Of a DNA stretch of 64,000 nt, positions 1 to 8,656 are shown in pieces. The stretch spans positions 1 through 64,000 of the IMG/VR virus record IMGVR_UViG_3300023109_000007; one strand, given 5' to 3'. The position numbers and the translations under genes are program-made. A model generated the notes under the pieces. That model made no database searches, was not told where the DNA came from, and saw only the letters and a list, made by a program, of their open reading frames with translations. The stretch is from a virus. Within the stretch, counting starts at the first letter, position 1, and each line of letters starts with the position of its first letter.

Positions 1-147
1 GACAAAGTCATGCTCAACTTCTTGTCCAATTGTCGTTAACACTTGTCTAAATGCTCCTTCTTCGGAACCTGGGTTAACGATGGTAATTTCTGCGTGAGCA
101 GATGTGGCAATAAAAATTGCCGCTAGTATTGTGATTAGTTTATTCAT
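1..147 (-). CDS. tctC: TctC-like periplasmic solute-binding protein (N-terminal part)
   Basis: The first 49 codons are visible; the gene runs off the left edge. The start reads MNKLITILAAIFIATSAHA and then EITIVNPGSEEGAF. That is a basic n-region, a hydrophobic core and an AHA-type signal peptidase site, so export to the periplasm is expected. TctC/Bug-family proteins bind carboxylates for tripartite tricarboxylate transporters. The family call rests mainly on the position directly after a TctA permease, 9 bases away; the visible mature part is too short to prove it. The start is well supported: AGGAGA lies 5 bases upstream and overlaps the tctA stop codon, so the two genes look translationally coupled. 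Confidence 0.65.
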   Translation of the reverse strand, partial: MNKLITILAAIFIATSAHAEITIVNPGSEEGAFRQVLTTIGQEVEHDFV

Positions 148-156
148 TTTTTTCTC

Positions 157-1449
157 CTAAGATAAAATCACTAAAGCCCGTATTAGACTTTCATAAAATA
201 GATCACTAAGAAAAAATCCGTATATTGCTGGACTTGTATCTAAATGTCTAAGTGTGTATCCTAGTACTGATAAACACAGTATGCATACTAACATCCAAAT
301 ATGAATCGGAAACGTCATAATGCTTACTGTACTAATAGTAGTTAGTATTAAGAGATTTACGATAGTTCTATAAGTTTTATAAAAATATGCTACTCTAGCT
401 AACAGATTGAAACCATACCAACTAAGTATTAAACAAATAACAGTTATAAACGGTATAATGTATATTATACTATGTAACTTATTAATTGTGTTTTCAGCAG
501 TAAAGACAAAGCCGTTCTCTAACATGAGATAATAAACTAAGACTTCACTACCCGTAATAGGTATAGCTAAGATAAGCAAAGGAAGTAATGAACTAAGTGC
601 GCCGCTGTTGTTCGCTGCCTCTGCGGCTGCTATGCTTTTTAATACAGGCTTACGAAAGAATCGTTTGACTATATTTGCACTTGCATAACTGCCAAGTATG
701 TTTGTTACACCTGGAATAAGACCGCACCAAAACCCGATAAAACTTCCTAACAAGGTAGCGGTCATTGTGTCTTTTCCAACTGCAAATGTATTTATTCGTC
801 GAGTTTTTGTTATAGTTAAATTATGAACCTTTGCAAGCTCAGGAACTATATACAACCCAATCATTATACTTGCAAACGGTATTCCTAAACTTAGATAAGG
901 ATTACCAAATGTAGCAAAGCTATCAAACGTAATAGGATCAATACCTACCCTAGCAAGAACTCCGCCTAAACTAAAAAGTATAAGAGTAATAAGTTTGTTT
1001 TGTTTTGTTAAAAATGTAATCATAGTAATAGCACTAAAAATTACAACTGTCTGTACGATACTGTTATAGAATTTAAACACTTGCAAAATGTTAGGCAGTA
1101 CTGTGATAAACACAACTAATGCAAATATTACTCCAATGCTACTACTGATTGCATTGCTACTTACTGCTAGACTTCCGAAGCCTTTGCGATACAGTCGATG
1201 TCCTTCTCGTGCTGTGCTAATAGCCGTTGCATCGCCCGGAATGCCGTATAAGATTGCTGTAACGCTGTTTGTATAGTTAGCTGTGATTAGTACAGCAACG
1301 TAGTACATCATTATGTTAAGGGCGCTTGTTGACGCTAATAGAGGGTATAACAACGCCACTGCTATGAAGGGGCCTGCTCCTGGAATAAGTCCAAAGAACG
1401 CACCGCTAACAATACCTATTATTGCCCAGATAATTAGTTCTTCAATCAT
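157..1449 (-). CDS. tctA: Tripartite tricarboxylate transporter permease, TctA family
   Basis: This 430-residue polytopic membrane protein would be the large permease subunit that imports carboxylates using a periplasmic binding protein and an ion gradient. Near the N-terminus it has GLIPGAGPF, then SVTAILYGIPGDATA followed by AREGHRLYRKGFG, which match the family pattern of SxTAILxxIPG followed by DG...RKG. Many hydrophobic segments follow. It is somewhat shorter than typical bacterial TctA (about 500 residues). The start overlaps the stop of the preceding radical SAM gene as ATGA, so it belongs to the same operon and is not flanking bacterial DNA. A TctC-like gene follows; no TctB is seen between them. 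In a phage genome this is an auxiliary nutrient-uptake gene. Confidence 0.85.
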   Translation of the reverse strand: MIEELIIWAIIGIVSGAFFGLIPGAGPFIAVALLYPLLASTSALNIMMYYVAVLITANYTNSVTAILYGIPGDATAISTAREGHRLYRKGFGSLAVSSNAISSSIGVIFALVVFITVLPNILQVFKFYNSIVQTVVIFSAITMITFLTKQNKLITLILFSLGGVLARVGIDPITFDSFATFGNPYLSLGIPFASIMIGLYIVPELAKVHNLTITKTRRINTFAVGKDTMTATLLGSFIGFWCGLIPGVTNILGSYASANIVKRFFRKPVLKSIAAAEAANNSGALSSLLPLLILAIPITGSEVLVYYLMLENGFVFTAENTINKLHSIIYIIPFITVICLILSWYGFNLLARVAYFYKTYRTIVNLLILTTISTVSIMTFPIHIWMLVCILCLSVLGYTLRHLDTSPAIYGFFLSDLFYESLIRALVILS

Positions 1450-2381
1450 AGTTTAATTATACTTCTATTAAGTTGGGTATTAGGAGTAATCATATCTTTA
1501 TTGTTATTTTTTATTTTCTTGCAAAACTGTTTGCACACACTCGGGCACGTATTGTATTCTGATAAATGTTGGTTAAAATTTATAAAATGCCTCTTAAAAC
1601 TTTCAGTAGTATTGTCTTTAATGTTAATCGGCGACCATCGAGTGTCAGTTTCAAGATCAGCCCACCAACAACAAGGATAGTAATCTCCAAATGCATCTAT
1701 ATAATGCATATCGCCCGTATGACAAAATGGACTAAGTGCTTCTTCATACTCTACTTTAATATTTTGGAACCATTCTGGATTATCATACTCTTTTATATTT
1801 AACTTAGGATCTAATGTTCTTGTACGTTGTATCCTAAATTTATCAATACCAATTTTTTTTGCTAGATTTTTTGCTTCTTCTACTTGATGATAATTGTGTT
1901 CGAACACAATATACTTCCATTCTATTTCACACTTGCGTTTCTTTTTTGCAATCAGCTCAAATAGTTCTTGGATCTTATTCCAATTACTATTAACCCGGTA
2001 TAAATGGTTAGTGTCTTGTAGGCCATCAATACTTAATGTAATCTGAGAATTACTAGGCCATGTATCTAATACACGCTCCCAAAATGGCAAACTTTGCATA
2101 CCGTTAGTAGTTACATTTATATTCTGCGCATCAAAAAAATGTTCACTTATGTTATGGAACTGTGGATGATAGATCGGATCGCCTAAATTGCCTTGAAAGA
2201 AAATGTACTTAATTTCAGAAATTGTTTTTTTAGGAAAGAAGTCCTTTAAATGATTAATGTCGATGTCTAGCTTAGGATCTTTTATCATTGTATTGTAATG
2301 TGTTGTCCGGAGACACGCCGGACATGCTAACGGGCACCGTCTTGTTAATTCTAAGTGCCACCCTATATAATCTTTAAACAT
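1446..2381 (-). CDS. Radical SAM protein with C-terminal SPASM-like cysteines
   Basis: 311 residues. The 4Fe-4S motif CPLACPAC (C16, C20, C23) is followed by FFQGNLGDPIYHPQ, a TTNG strand and SIDGLQDTNHLYR. The C-terminal third has FCHTG, YYPCCWW and CPSVCKQFC, an auxiliary cluster-type (SPASM/twitch) cysteine set. It belongs to a family of five paralogues in this window (also at 14739, 19301, 20299 and 21984) that share GxLGDPixHP, DGxxxTNHLYR and FEHNxHQ. Radical SAM enzymes cleave S-adenosylmethionine to make a 5'-deoxyadenosyl radical; the substrate here is unknown. It overlaps the sulfotransferase-like gene upstream and tctA downstream. Confidence 0.85.
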   Translation of the reverse strand: MFKDYIGWHLELTRRCPLACPACLRTTHYNTMIKDPKLDIDINHLKDFFPKKTISEIKYIFFQGNLGDPIYHPQFHNISEHFFDAQNINVTTNGMQSLPFWERVLDTWPSNSQITLSIDGLQDTNHLYRVNSNWNKIQELFELIAKKKRKCEIEWKYIVFEHNYHQVEEAKNLAKKIGIDKFRIQRTRTLDPKLNIKEYDNPEWFQNIKVEYEEALSPFCHTGDMHYIDAFGDYYPCCWWADLETDTRWSPINIKDNTTESFKRHFINFNQHLSEYNTCPSVCKQFCKKIKNNNKDMITPNTQLNRSIIKL

Positions 2382-3013
2382 ATTTTTTCTTCTATTTTTC
2401 TAATATCGTTGTTTTCTTGAAATAAATTATATAGTTCATTATAATTTTCTACTACGTCTTTTTTATTCTTATTAGGTTTAATAGGATTTTCATCTCGATA
2501 ACTGTAAGTTTCATATCTATACACCTCATTAGCCCATTCTAATACACTATCTAAATGGCATTGATACTGTTCAATTCTCCAGTCTAACCGAGACATAAAA
2601 AAGTCAATCGGAATGACAGCATGTTCGGTTTCGTGTTCTTCTGTCCACCACCACTTTCCTGTGCGCTGTGCAATGCATCTACTTAGTGTACTATCGAATA
2701 AATTCCTATGAAAAAATATTTTTCTTTCTGCAGTAATATCCAAATAACTTTTATCAAAATTTGGATAGGTAATTTGTACTTTAATTAATACAGGTTTTCC
2801 TGTTCCAACATTAACTGTTTGAATTACGTCTTTGGGAGCATAAGCAGGGTTATACCAACTAGGTGGTTGTCCTTTTTCACTGTCTTGACTAAAGCATTCT
2901 CCCATCCAAAGTAGTTTGTCATTATTAAAATTAGATCCTAATATATTGTGCTGAAATGCTGTACTACCATTTCTATCTGCACTTATTATAACAATATTAT
3001 TATAGTTTTCCAA
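2363..3013 (-). CDS. Sulfotransferase-like protein
   Basis: 216 residues. The N-terminus has a beta strand followed by SADRNGSTAF (residues 11-20), resembling the 5'-phosphosulfate-binding loop of PAPS-dependent sulfotransferases. FFHRNLFDSTLSRCIA (about 100-115) resembles the 3'-phosphate-binding Arg/Ser motif. This predicts transfer of sulfate from PAPS to a glycan or small molecule, but the acceptor is not evident. No ATG is suitable: the best start is TTG at 3013, with AGGA 9 bases upstream inside the preceding PP-loop gene. It lies between that PP-loop gene and a radical SAM gene, overlapping both. The family is divergent, so the call is moderate. Confidence 0.65.
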   Translation of the reverse strand: MENYNNIVIISADRNGSTAFQHNILGSNFNNDKLLWMGECFSQDSEKGQPPSWYNPAYAPKDVIQTVNVGTGKPVLIKVQITYPNFDKSYLDITAERKIFFHRNLFDSTLSRCIAQRTGKWWWTEEHETEHAVIPIDFFMSRLDWRIEQYQCHLDSVLEWANEVYRYETYSYRDENPIKPNKNKKDVVENYNELYNLFQENNDIRKIEEKICLKII

Positions 3014-3599
3014 ACGCCCAGATCCTTTCTTTACACCACCAACATTCGCCGCAATGGGCGTCGAAGTTCATTGTTTCTGTTACACAACTCCTTGTAATAG
3101 GAAATAATGTTGATAGTAAATTATGTTCTTTATAAATTAGTGCAAGGTCTTTTTTGTCCATATTAATAAACGGAGTATATATAGATCCCCATATTTGTTG
3201 AAAGTTGCCTACTCTAAGTTCGTCAGGGCCGCCTTCGGCATTAAATCCTTGCCTAGGTTCGTGTGTTGTGCCAGATATTATACAGTCTAATAAGTTGCTA
3301 TCAAATAAAGTTGCTTCTATTTCTCTCATTAGTTGTATTTTATCTCCACCAATTTTGTGTGTATAAACAAAAGATTTTTCAAATTTAAAATCAATTTCTT
3401 GTTGGATGAATTTAATAACAGAGTTAGTAAACTGTTCTTGAAAAGGTGCTGACTTTTCTATAATTATAATTGGGAATAGCTCTATATCAAGTTTGTTGTG
3501 TGCAATATATTTTGCTAACAAATATGCTAATAAAGAACTATCGGCGCCGCCGCTCATTTTGATACCTACTCGGTTTACATTAGGTAAGTTTTCAAACAT
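3000..3599 (-). CDS. QueC-like PP-loop ATP pyrophosphatase
   Basis: 199 residues. SGGADSS at residues 16-22 is the PP-loop that binds ATP pyrophosphate in QueC, ThiI, NAD synthetase and related enzymes. The C-terminus has C172, C183, C186 and C189 (C-x10-C-x2-C-x2-C, ending CGECWWCKER), a zinc site like that of QueC. Such enzymes adenylate a carboxylate, carbonyl or base before amidation or thiolation. No QueD, QueE or FolE homologue is seen, so preQ0 synthesis is not supported. A paralogue lies at 14068-14742 with the same C-terminal signature (TLFPxTRSC then CWxCKER). It overlaps the 2OG oxygenase gene by 8 bases. The substrate is unknown. Confidence 0.8.
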   Translation of the reverse strand: MFENLPNVNRVGIKMSGGADSSLLAYLLAKYIAHNKLDIELFPIIIIEKSAPFQEQFTNSVIKFIQQEIDFKFEKSFVYTHKIGGDKIQLMREIEATLFDSNLLDCIISGTTHEPRQGFNAEGGPDELRVGNFQQIWGSIYTPFINMDKKDLALIYKEHNLLSTLFPITRSCVTETMNFDAHCGECWWCKERIWAFGKL

Positions 3600-4254
3600 T
3601 AATTAGTTTCTTATATTTGTCTGTTTGCTTGCCCGTAATCTTTAATATATTACGGGGCCATGGACCTGTGTTTGCTGTACTATGTGGAATGTTTGCCCAG
3701 TCAAACCAAATGATGTCCCCTGCTCTCCAAGGCGGTACGTAAGTATTACCAAACTGTATAATGTGTCCTGGTGCCCAATCTTCTAGCATTACAAACACTC
3801 TGCCCCATTCATCGTCTGTGGCTCTGCTACTAGTTTGGTCTGTGCGTTCTTTACGCAATCCAGTAAGACTGTCAATGTGTAAGTGTAGCATCATCCCCGT
3901 ATGTTGCGTTTGTACATTAGTTTGTGCATCAACAAGACCAATTTCTTCTGCAATGCTATGTAGTATAGGAGTTTCTTGTGTAGTTATCCACTGTCTGTAT
4001 ACAACATAGTCTAAAGGAATGCCCCAGTCTTTACATAATAGTTCTTCATAATCGTAATTAAAACTATCGCCTTCGGGTGCTACCGGTGATGGCCAATAAA
4101 AGTCATATTGATTTGCATTTGCAATAGGTATTTCATCTTTCCAAGAAGGATACATGTTGGCTATTGTCTTAAAACTCTTACCATGATCACTTTCACGAAA
4201 TGGATTAAAGTCGTAGTTGCTTTGTTCTACTGTAACTTCCCATCTATTTTTCAT
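3592..4254 (-). CDS. 2OG-Fe(II) oxygenase-like protein (AspH/cupin fold)
   Basis: 220 residues. The facial triad is visible as H126-I-D128 (LHLHIDSL) and H191 (IPHSTAN), with R201 (WPRNIL) placed to bind 2-oxoglutarate. The spacing fits aspartyl/asparaginyl beta-hydroxylase-like double-stranded beta-helix enzymes. It probably hydroxylates, or otherwise oxidises, a small molecule, peptide or side chain. The start codon has GGAG 7 bases upstream. It is one of five such genes in the leftmost 10.5 kb and sits between a methyltransferase and the PP-loop ATPase. The function is inferred from motifs only. Confidence 0.7.
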   Translation of the reverse strand: MKNRWEVTVEQSNYDFNPFRESDHGKSFKTIANMYPSWKDEIPIANANQYDFYWPSPVAPEGDSFNYDYEELLCKDWGIPLDYVVYRQWITTQETPILHSIAEEIGLVDAQTNVQTQHTGMMLHLHIDSLTGLRKERTDQTSSRATDDEWGRVFVMLEDWAPGHIIQFGNTYVPPWRAGDIIWFDWANIPHSTANTGPWPRNILKITGKQTDKYKKLINV

Positions 4255-5161
4255 GTGACATCTCCAAAAATAATCTCCACATCGGCGGCCTATATAAATT
4301 GCAATGATCGTAATCTATTTTATCAACAGATAGTCCTACATGCTTTGCAAGTGTATTTGTTCCATGCTCTGTAATGTTAAAGTACCATGTATACTTCCAT
4401 TCTCTATCACAGAAAAAGTATGCCGAATTCTTTTGGGCATCATCTAAGTCTCCGTGTAGCCATGTGTGTGCGTGTACAGCATCAGGTTGGAATAGTTTGT
4501 AATAGTTATGATTATGACTCCATAGTAACAATCCGTCTGGTGCTAAACATTCTTTTAATTTTCTCATATTACGATATTGTTCATCGTAAGTATACCAATT
4601 CATACTGCCAAAACAAATAACGACATCCCATTTTTGCCCTTTAGGATCAAAGTCTGATTGCTTACACATAATATCTGCTTCGGGCCTATATGGATCAACG
4701 CCAGTAACATTGTTTAAATGTTTTTTGTATTCGTTTACACCACAACCCATATCAAGTATAGTTAAGTCTGGACGTTCTGCTTGCATTGCTTGTAGTCTGT
4801 CTACAAGTGCTTGTCCTCGTATGTTCCACTTATTTGCAATAGGCTTGTGTTCAACATCTAATACTTCACCAACTACTCCAGTAGTGCTTGTACCGTTTTC
4901 ACCTACAAAGTAGTTGTGTTGATATTGCTTGTCAATTTCTTTTACAAAGTCGCCCATAGTTTTTCCATACCATTGATCAATTTGACCGAGATGAATTGGA
5001 TGATGTGTATCTCTAACTTGCATTGAAAATTCTTGTTCACATGCTGTCATAAACTCTTTTGTAAACGGCAACTGGTGGATCATAGATTCTGGAGCAATGT
5101 TCCAGCCGAACATTTCTTCGACCTTATTCCATATTAATTTATTTAAAGGATTTGTATACAT
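4244..5161 (-). CDS. Class I SAM-dependent methyltransferase
   Basis: 305 residues. Motif I is ILDMGCGVNEYKKHL (about 135-149), followed by the acidic strand VTGVDPYRPEAD. Later come WDVVICFGSMNWY, and LKECLAPDGLLLWSHNHN as the post-motif strand. This is a Rossmann-fold methyltransferase that uses S-adenosylmethionine; the acceptor is unknown. The N-terminal 120 residues precede the catalytic fold and contain no motif I recognise. The ATG lies 6 bases after the stop of the upstream methyltransferase and the 3' end overlaps the 2OG oxygenase gene, so both are in one operon. Confidence 0.8.
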   Translation of the reverse strand: MYTNPLNKLIWNKVEEMFGWNIAPESMIHQLPFTKEFMTACEQEFSMQVRDTHHPIHLGQIDQWYGKTMGDFVKEIDKQYQHNYFVGENGTSTTGVVGEVLDVEHKPIANKWNIRGQALVDRLQAMQAERPDLTILDMGCGVNEYKKHLNNVTGVDPYRPEADIMCKQSDFDPKGQKWDVVICFGSMNWYTYDEQYRNMRKLKECLAPDGLLLWSHNHNYYKLFQPDAVHAHTWLHGDLDDAQKNSAYFFCDREWKYTWYFNITEHGTNTLAKHVGLSVDKIDYDHCNLYRPPMWRLFLEMSHEK

Positions 5162-5167
5162 TTTTCT

Positions 5168-6265
5168 TTACCGTTCTATTAAAAATATTGTAAAATTGTT
5201 ATCTATCGGACACGGGTTGTCGACTAACACATTAATACCAAATGCATTTTCTATGTAATCTTTCAACAAGTTGATATTATGAAGTTTGATAGATTTTGCC
5301 GAATATGATATATTCGTTTCTTTTTTTAACTCTTCTATTTTAAATTTATCTTTAAGATATTGGTTATCATAGTCGAATACACTAAACACTATTTTCTTTT
5401 TGGCGAGTTTGATAGACTCTGATAATATATTAATAATAGTATCAAGATCGCAACTTGTAAATACACTGTTTATAAAAACATAATCGTGTATTTCTATATT
5501 AGGAAATATTTCCGTTCTATTTCCTGCTTTGTTATAATATTCATTATACATATTATAATGATAGAAATTTGAATTGGGATACAGCCTTTTCCCCAATTTA
5601 GCTGCATCTTTTGATACATCTAAACAAGTATACTTTTCTATTTTTTTATTTTTACTTGTTAATAAATTTCCTGCATTGCCTCCAATGTCTAAAACACTTC
5701 CGGGCTCATCAAAATAATAATCAAAAATTTTATATTGTGATTCAGTACCTATAACTTGATTATCTTGTTTTTTGACTGGATAAATATTATTGTAAATCTG
5801 ATTAACTCTTTGTTTTATTGTACTATTATCTGGATATTGGTCATAATATTTTTTTTCAAAAAGAGATCGCTGCTTGATTAAATAATCGTCGTACCGGTGC
5901 ATAATAATAGTATTAGTAAACGATTTACTGATAAATCCAAAATTATATCTTTGGACAACGACGTTTTTTTCAGTTAGAAAATAAATAATATTTGCATTTA
6001 TTTTTTGTTGTTCTGTTAAAACAATATTAACGTCCTCGACATCTATGTTGTTACCTAACCAAATTACACCCATATCTTTCTCTCCAGTGTATTTTAAAAG
6101 GCACTCTTTTAAATTTTCTCTACCATCAAAGAATTCTACATTATTTGTAATCCTAGTATGTTTGGCATATGGACACAGCGGAAGATTGTTTGTTTGAATT
6201 TTTTCGGCATCAAATGACCATTCTATAAACTCGGCTTTGAAGTCTTCAAATTCATACATCTTCAT
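5168..6265 (-). CDS. SAM-dependent methyltransferase with unknown N-terminal domain
   Basis: 365 residues. The C-terminal half has motif I, GSVLDIGGNAGNLL (189-202), then YTCLDVSKDAAKLG and a VFINSVFTSC/IVFSVFDYD region typical of class I methyltransferases. The N-terminal 165 residues form a separate domain with LPLCPYAKHTR (about 28-38), which I do not recognise. The pairing suggests a substrate-specific modifying enzyme. It is very AT-rich and lysine- and asparagine-rich compared with the neighbouring methyltransferase at 4244. It overlaps the upstream 2OG oxygenase gene by 14 bases. Confidence 0.75.
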   Translation of the reverse strand: MKMYEFEDFKAEFIEWSFDAEKIQTNNLPLCPYAKHTRITNNVEFFDGRENLKECLLKYTGEKDMGVIWLGNNIDVEDVNIVLTEQQKINANIIYFLTEKNVVVQRYNFGFISKSFTNTIIMHRYDDYLIKQRSLFEKKYYDQYPDNSTIKQRVNQIYNNIYPVKKQDNQVIGTESQYKIFDYYFDEPGSVLDIGGNAGNLLTSKNKKIEKYTCLDVSKDAAKLGKRLYPNSNFYHYNMYNEYYNKAGNRTEIFPNIEIHDYVFINSVFTSCDLDTIINILSESIKLAKKKIVFSVFDYDNQYLKDKFKIEELKKETNISYSAKSIKLHNINLLKDYIENAFGINVLVDNPCPIDNNFTIFLIER

Positions 6266-7013
6266 AATAATAACCTTCTATATGATCTATACTTATTTGT
6301 TTTCTAAAATGATCTGAGAATATGCATTCAATTCTTACGCTATAACTCCAACTGTGTGTTGCTTCATGGCTACCATGATAATTGTTTGTATTGAAAAATG
6401 CACTTCTTGATTGGACTTTTACCGGGGTGTTATTGTTATCTAGAATATAAAATGTTTTGTGATTGTCAAAGTTAATCCAGATAAACTCTTCTCTATGAGG
6501 CACAGGGCGCCAGTTGGCGATATCGTGATCTTGGCCGCTATCAACGTGATACCATGGGATTACTCCGGGCCTATTGATAAACACTGCCACATGCCCGACT
6601 TTTGTTATGGGCAGTTGAGCAATCCATTCCTTAAAAGGTTGCCAATCTTCTGATAGCCCGGGTTTCCATTTAATGGAATCCCATACTGCTGCTGGAGTTT
6701 TGATTGAATCATAAACATACCCGTCATGCCCTCCAGTTGTCAGTTTCATGACATGATATGGTGAGCGTAATGCATTTGTCAGTTCAGCAGCAAATATATC
6801 TTTATTGGTGGCTGCCTTAATATCTAACGCATCTGCAATTGAATTACCGGACAAGTCACTGGTATTAATGTTGCAACAGTGACGGATCATATCAAAATTA
6901 TTAATTAGTCCATCATCTAAACTTGCTGGACAGCTACCAATATTTAAAATTTCATCTAAATCAATATACCAGTCGCTATTAATTGTAAGTTTATCCATTT
7001 TTAATTTTTCCAT
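6252..7013 (-). CDS. 2OG-Fe(II) oxygenase-like protein (AspH-type)
   Basis: 253 residues. H156-V-D158 (WYHVDSG), H213 or H216 (NYHGSHE) and R227 (YSVRIE) form a plausible iron- and 2-oxoglutarate-binding set in a beta-helix fold. FYILDNN and RSAFFNTN are typical intervening strands. Its likely role is hydroxylation of a metabolite, sugar or peptide in the same pathway as the adjacent radical SAM gene and methyltransferase. The start may be the ATG at 7013 or the one at 6998; neither has a strong Shine-Dalgarno sequence, so coupling to the overlapping upstream gene is likely. Confidence 0.7.
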   Translation of the reverse strand: MEKLKMDKLTINSDWYIDLDEILNIGSCPASLDDGLINNFDMIRHCCNINTSDLSGNSIADALDIKAATNKDIFAAELTNALRSPYHVMKLTTGGHDGYVYDSIKTPAAVWDSIKWKPGLSEDWQPFKEWIAQLPITKVGHVAVFINRPGVIPWYHVDSGQDHDIANWRPVPHREEFIWINFDNHKTFYILDNNNTPVKVQSRSAFFNTNNYHGSHEATHSWSYSVRIECIFSDHFRKQISIDHIEGYYYEDV

Positions 7014-8656
7014 GATTTACTAAATCGTCCTTTGATGTGTATTTCAGTCATCCAACTAGATAAGTCAGTTATGCTTTTAAAGTCTTTTTGGTTAGCAGAA
7101 ATGATATCACTGTGCTCTGGATATCTTTCTTTTAAATAATCAAAAATATTATTCTGTACATAAAATAAATGCGAGTATGCAGTATCAGTATAATTACAGT
7201 TACTAATATAATACCCGATATGATCATTATTGTCAATAGAATTAAAATAGTGATCTCTTACTTCTGCTTTATGATCAGCAAACAATTTCTCAGAAAACAT
7301 TTGATCGTATAACTCATTATGAAATGCACTTCTGTTTATATTATTTTTATGTAAATAGTCTGCGAGATATGTTGTAATTCCATACCAGTACATTGGTATA
7401 ATAAAATTCCTTGCGTAGAAAAAAGATTCAAATACACTTTCTCGATCTATTGAGCTTGTTGAAACACATATTTCATCAGTAACACCGTTATCATAAGGTT
7501 TTGCAGTTCCTTTAATATTGGCCCATTCCATATCTAGAAATCCAGTATTAAACTCAGTATTAGACAACCTACTCAAACTGTTAATTTGTATCATTTCAAA
7601 CGATACTGGCATATCTAATAGCTCATGCACTCCTGCTTTAAAACTTTCTTTAGTGTCGCCTGGCATAGGAAATATTAATTCAGTATATGATGATAAATTT
7701 TCTAGTTGCATATCTTCAAGAATAGGAATAAATCCTTTAATGTCATATGCATTTTTACGCTTAACATTCTTAAGAGTTTCTAGATTAGTGCTCTGTAAAC
7801 TAAATCCAAAGATTTTATCTACTCCGCTGGTTTGTAGTTTTTTAGCAAGTTTAATAATTTGCTCGCCGTGTGTTTTAGCCCAAGTGGGCATGAAACTCCC
7901 ATTAAATCTTCCGTTTTGTTTTTGTTCTACAATGTAGTCTACTATAAGTTCGTCTCTAGGAAAGATTCCAAAATTACTGTCAGCAACGTCGATAATATTA
8001 ATATTGTTTTCGCATATCCAGTCAAGTTCCTGCAAGCATCGGTCAGTGTCAAACATTTGTATTTTTTGATACTGTTTAGATCCAATGTCACAAAAACTAC
8101 AGCTATACGGGCAGCCTCTATTACCTTCAAATATTGCTCTAATATTCTTAGTAGTGTTACCTTCTAATAACTTATCAAAAAATCCATTTAAGTACGGACT
8201 CGGTATCATTTTAGGATCTGCATATACTGCATTCAATGCATTATTGAAATCCTTAGTTACAATGCCCGGTAAATCAAACGTATCAGTAGTTAATACATTA
8301 CGCAAAGTTTCTTCGCCGTAGTATGCAATTACTGCATCAACTTCGGGATGGTCAATACACCACTGCGAAGTGTATTTAGGATCTGGGCCGCCGACAATAA
8401 CTTTACAGTTCGGGTATTTAGACTTAGCATCTTTAATAATTGCATAAGTTTCTTGCCAGTTCCACATATAACAACTGGCAGCAATAATATACGGATCTAC
8501 AATATCAATAGGATCCTTCCACCAAACGCCAGCTAAGTTATATTTAGACGACACTTCTTCAAATTGATTACAGTAACTCCAAATAGTTCCAACTGCTTGC
8601 GGTAAAGAAGCAGTGTGAGCAGTTAGTGGCAACTGTAAAAAGTATATATTACGCAT
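7001..8656 (-). CDS. Radical SAM protein with B12-binding-like N-terminal domain
   Basis: 551 residues from ATG at 8656, chosen because it overlaps the upstream stop by 8 bases; longer in-frame starts would overlap that gene further. Residues 1-125 resemble a cobalamin-binding Rossmann domain (YPNCKVIVGGPDPKY, then VDAVIAYYGEETLR), but the cobalt-ligating DxHxxG is absent. The radical SAM motif is GCPYSCSFC (C182, C186, C189). The family performs methylations, ring formations and rearrangements. A close paralogue lies at 10960-12813, sharing PSPYLxG, the DSNxGIFxRD stretch and similar C-termini. 2OG oxygenases sit on both sides. The substrate is unknown. Confidence 0.85.
   Translation of the reverse strand: MRNIYFLQLPLTAHTASLPQAVGTIWSYCNQFEEVSSKYNLAGVWWKDPIDIVDPYIIAASCYMWNWQETYAIIKDAKSKYPNCKVIVGGPDPKYTSQWCIDHPEVDAVIAYYGEETLRNVLTTDTFDLPGIVTKDFNNALNAVYADPKMIPSPYLNGFFDKLLEGNTTKNIRAIFEGNRGCPYSCSFCDIGSKQYQKIQMFDTDRCLQELDWICENNINIIDVADSNFGIFPRDELIVDYIVEQKQNGRFNGSFMPTWAKTHGEQIIKLAKKLQTSGVDKIFGFSLQSTNLETLKNVKRKNAYDIKGFIPILEDMQLENLSSYTELIFPMPGDTKESFKAGVHELLDMPVSFEMIQINSLSRLSNTEFNTGFLDMEWANIKGTAKPYDNGVTDEICVSTSSIDRESVFESFFYARNFIIPMYWYGITTYLADYLHKNNINRSAFHNELYDQMFSEKLFADHKAEVRDHYFNSIDNNDHIGYYISNCNYTDTAYSHLFYVQNNIFDYLKERYPEHSDIISANQKDFKSITDLSSWMTEIHIKGRFSKSWKN

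Noticed and set aside
1-1449. Bacterial chromosome flanking a prophage
   Set aside because: tctA overlaps a phage-island gene as ATGA and has the same strand and composition, so a boundary at this point is unlikely.
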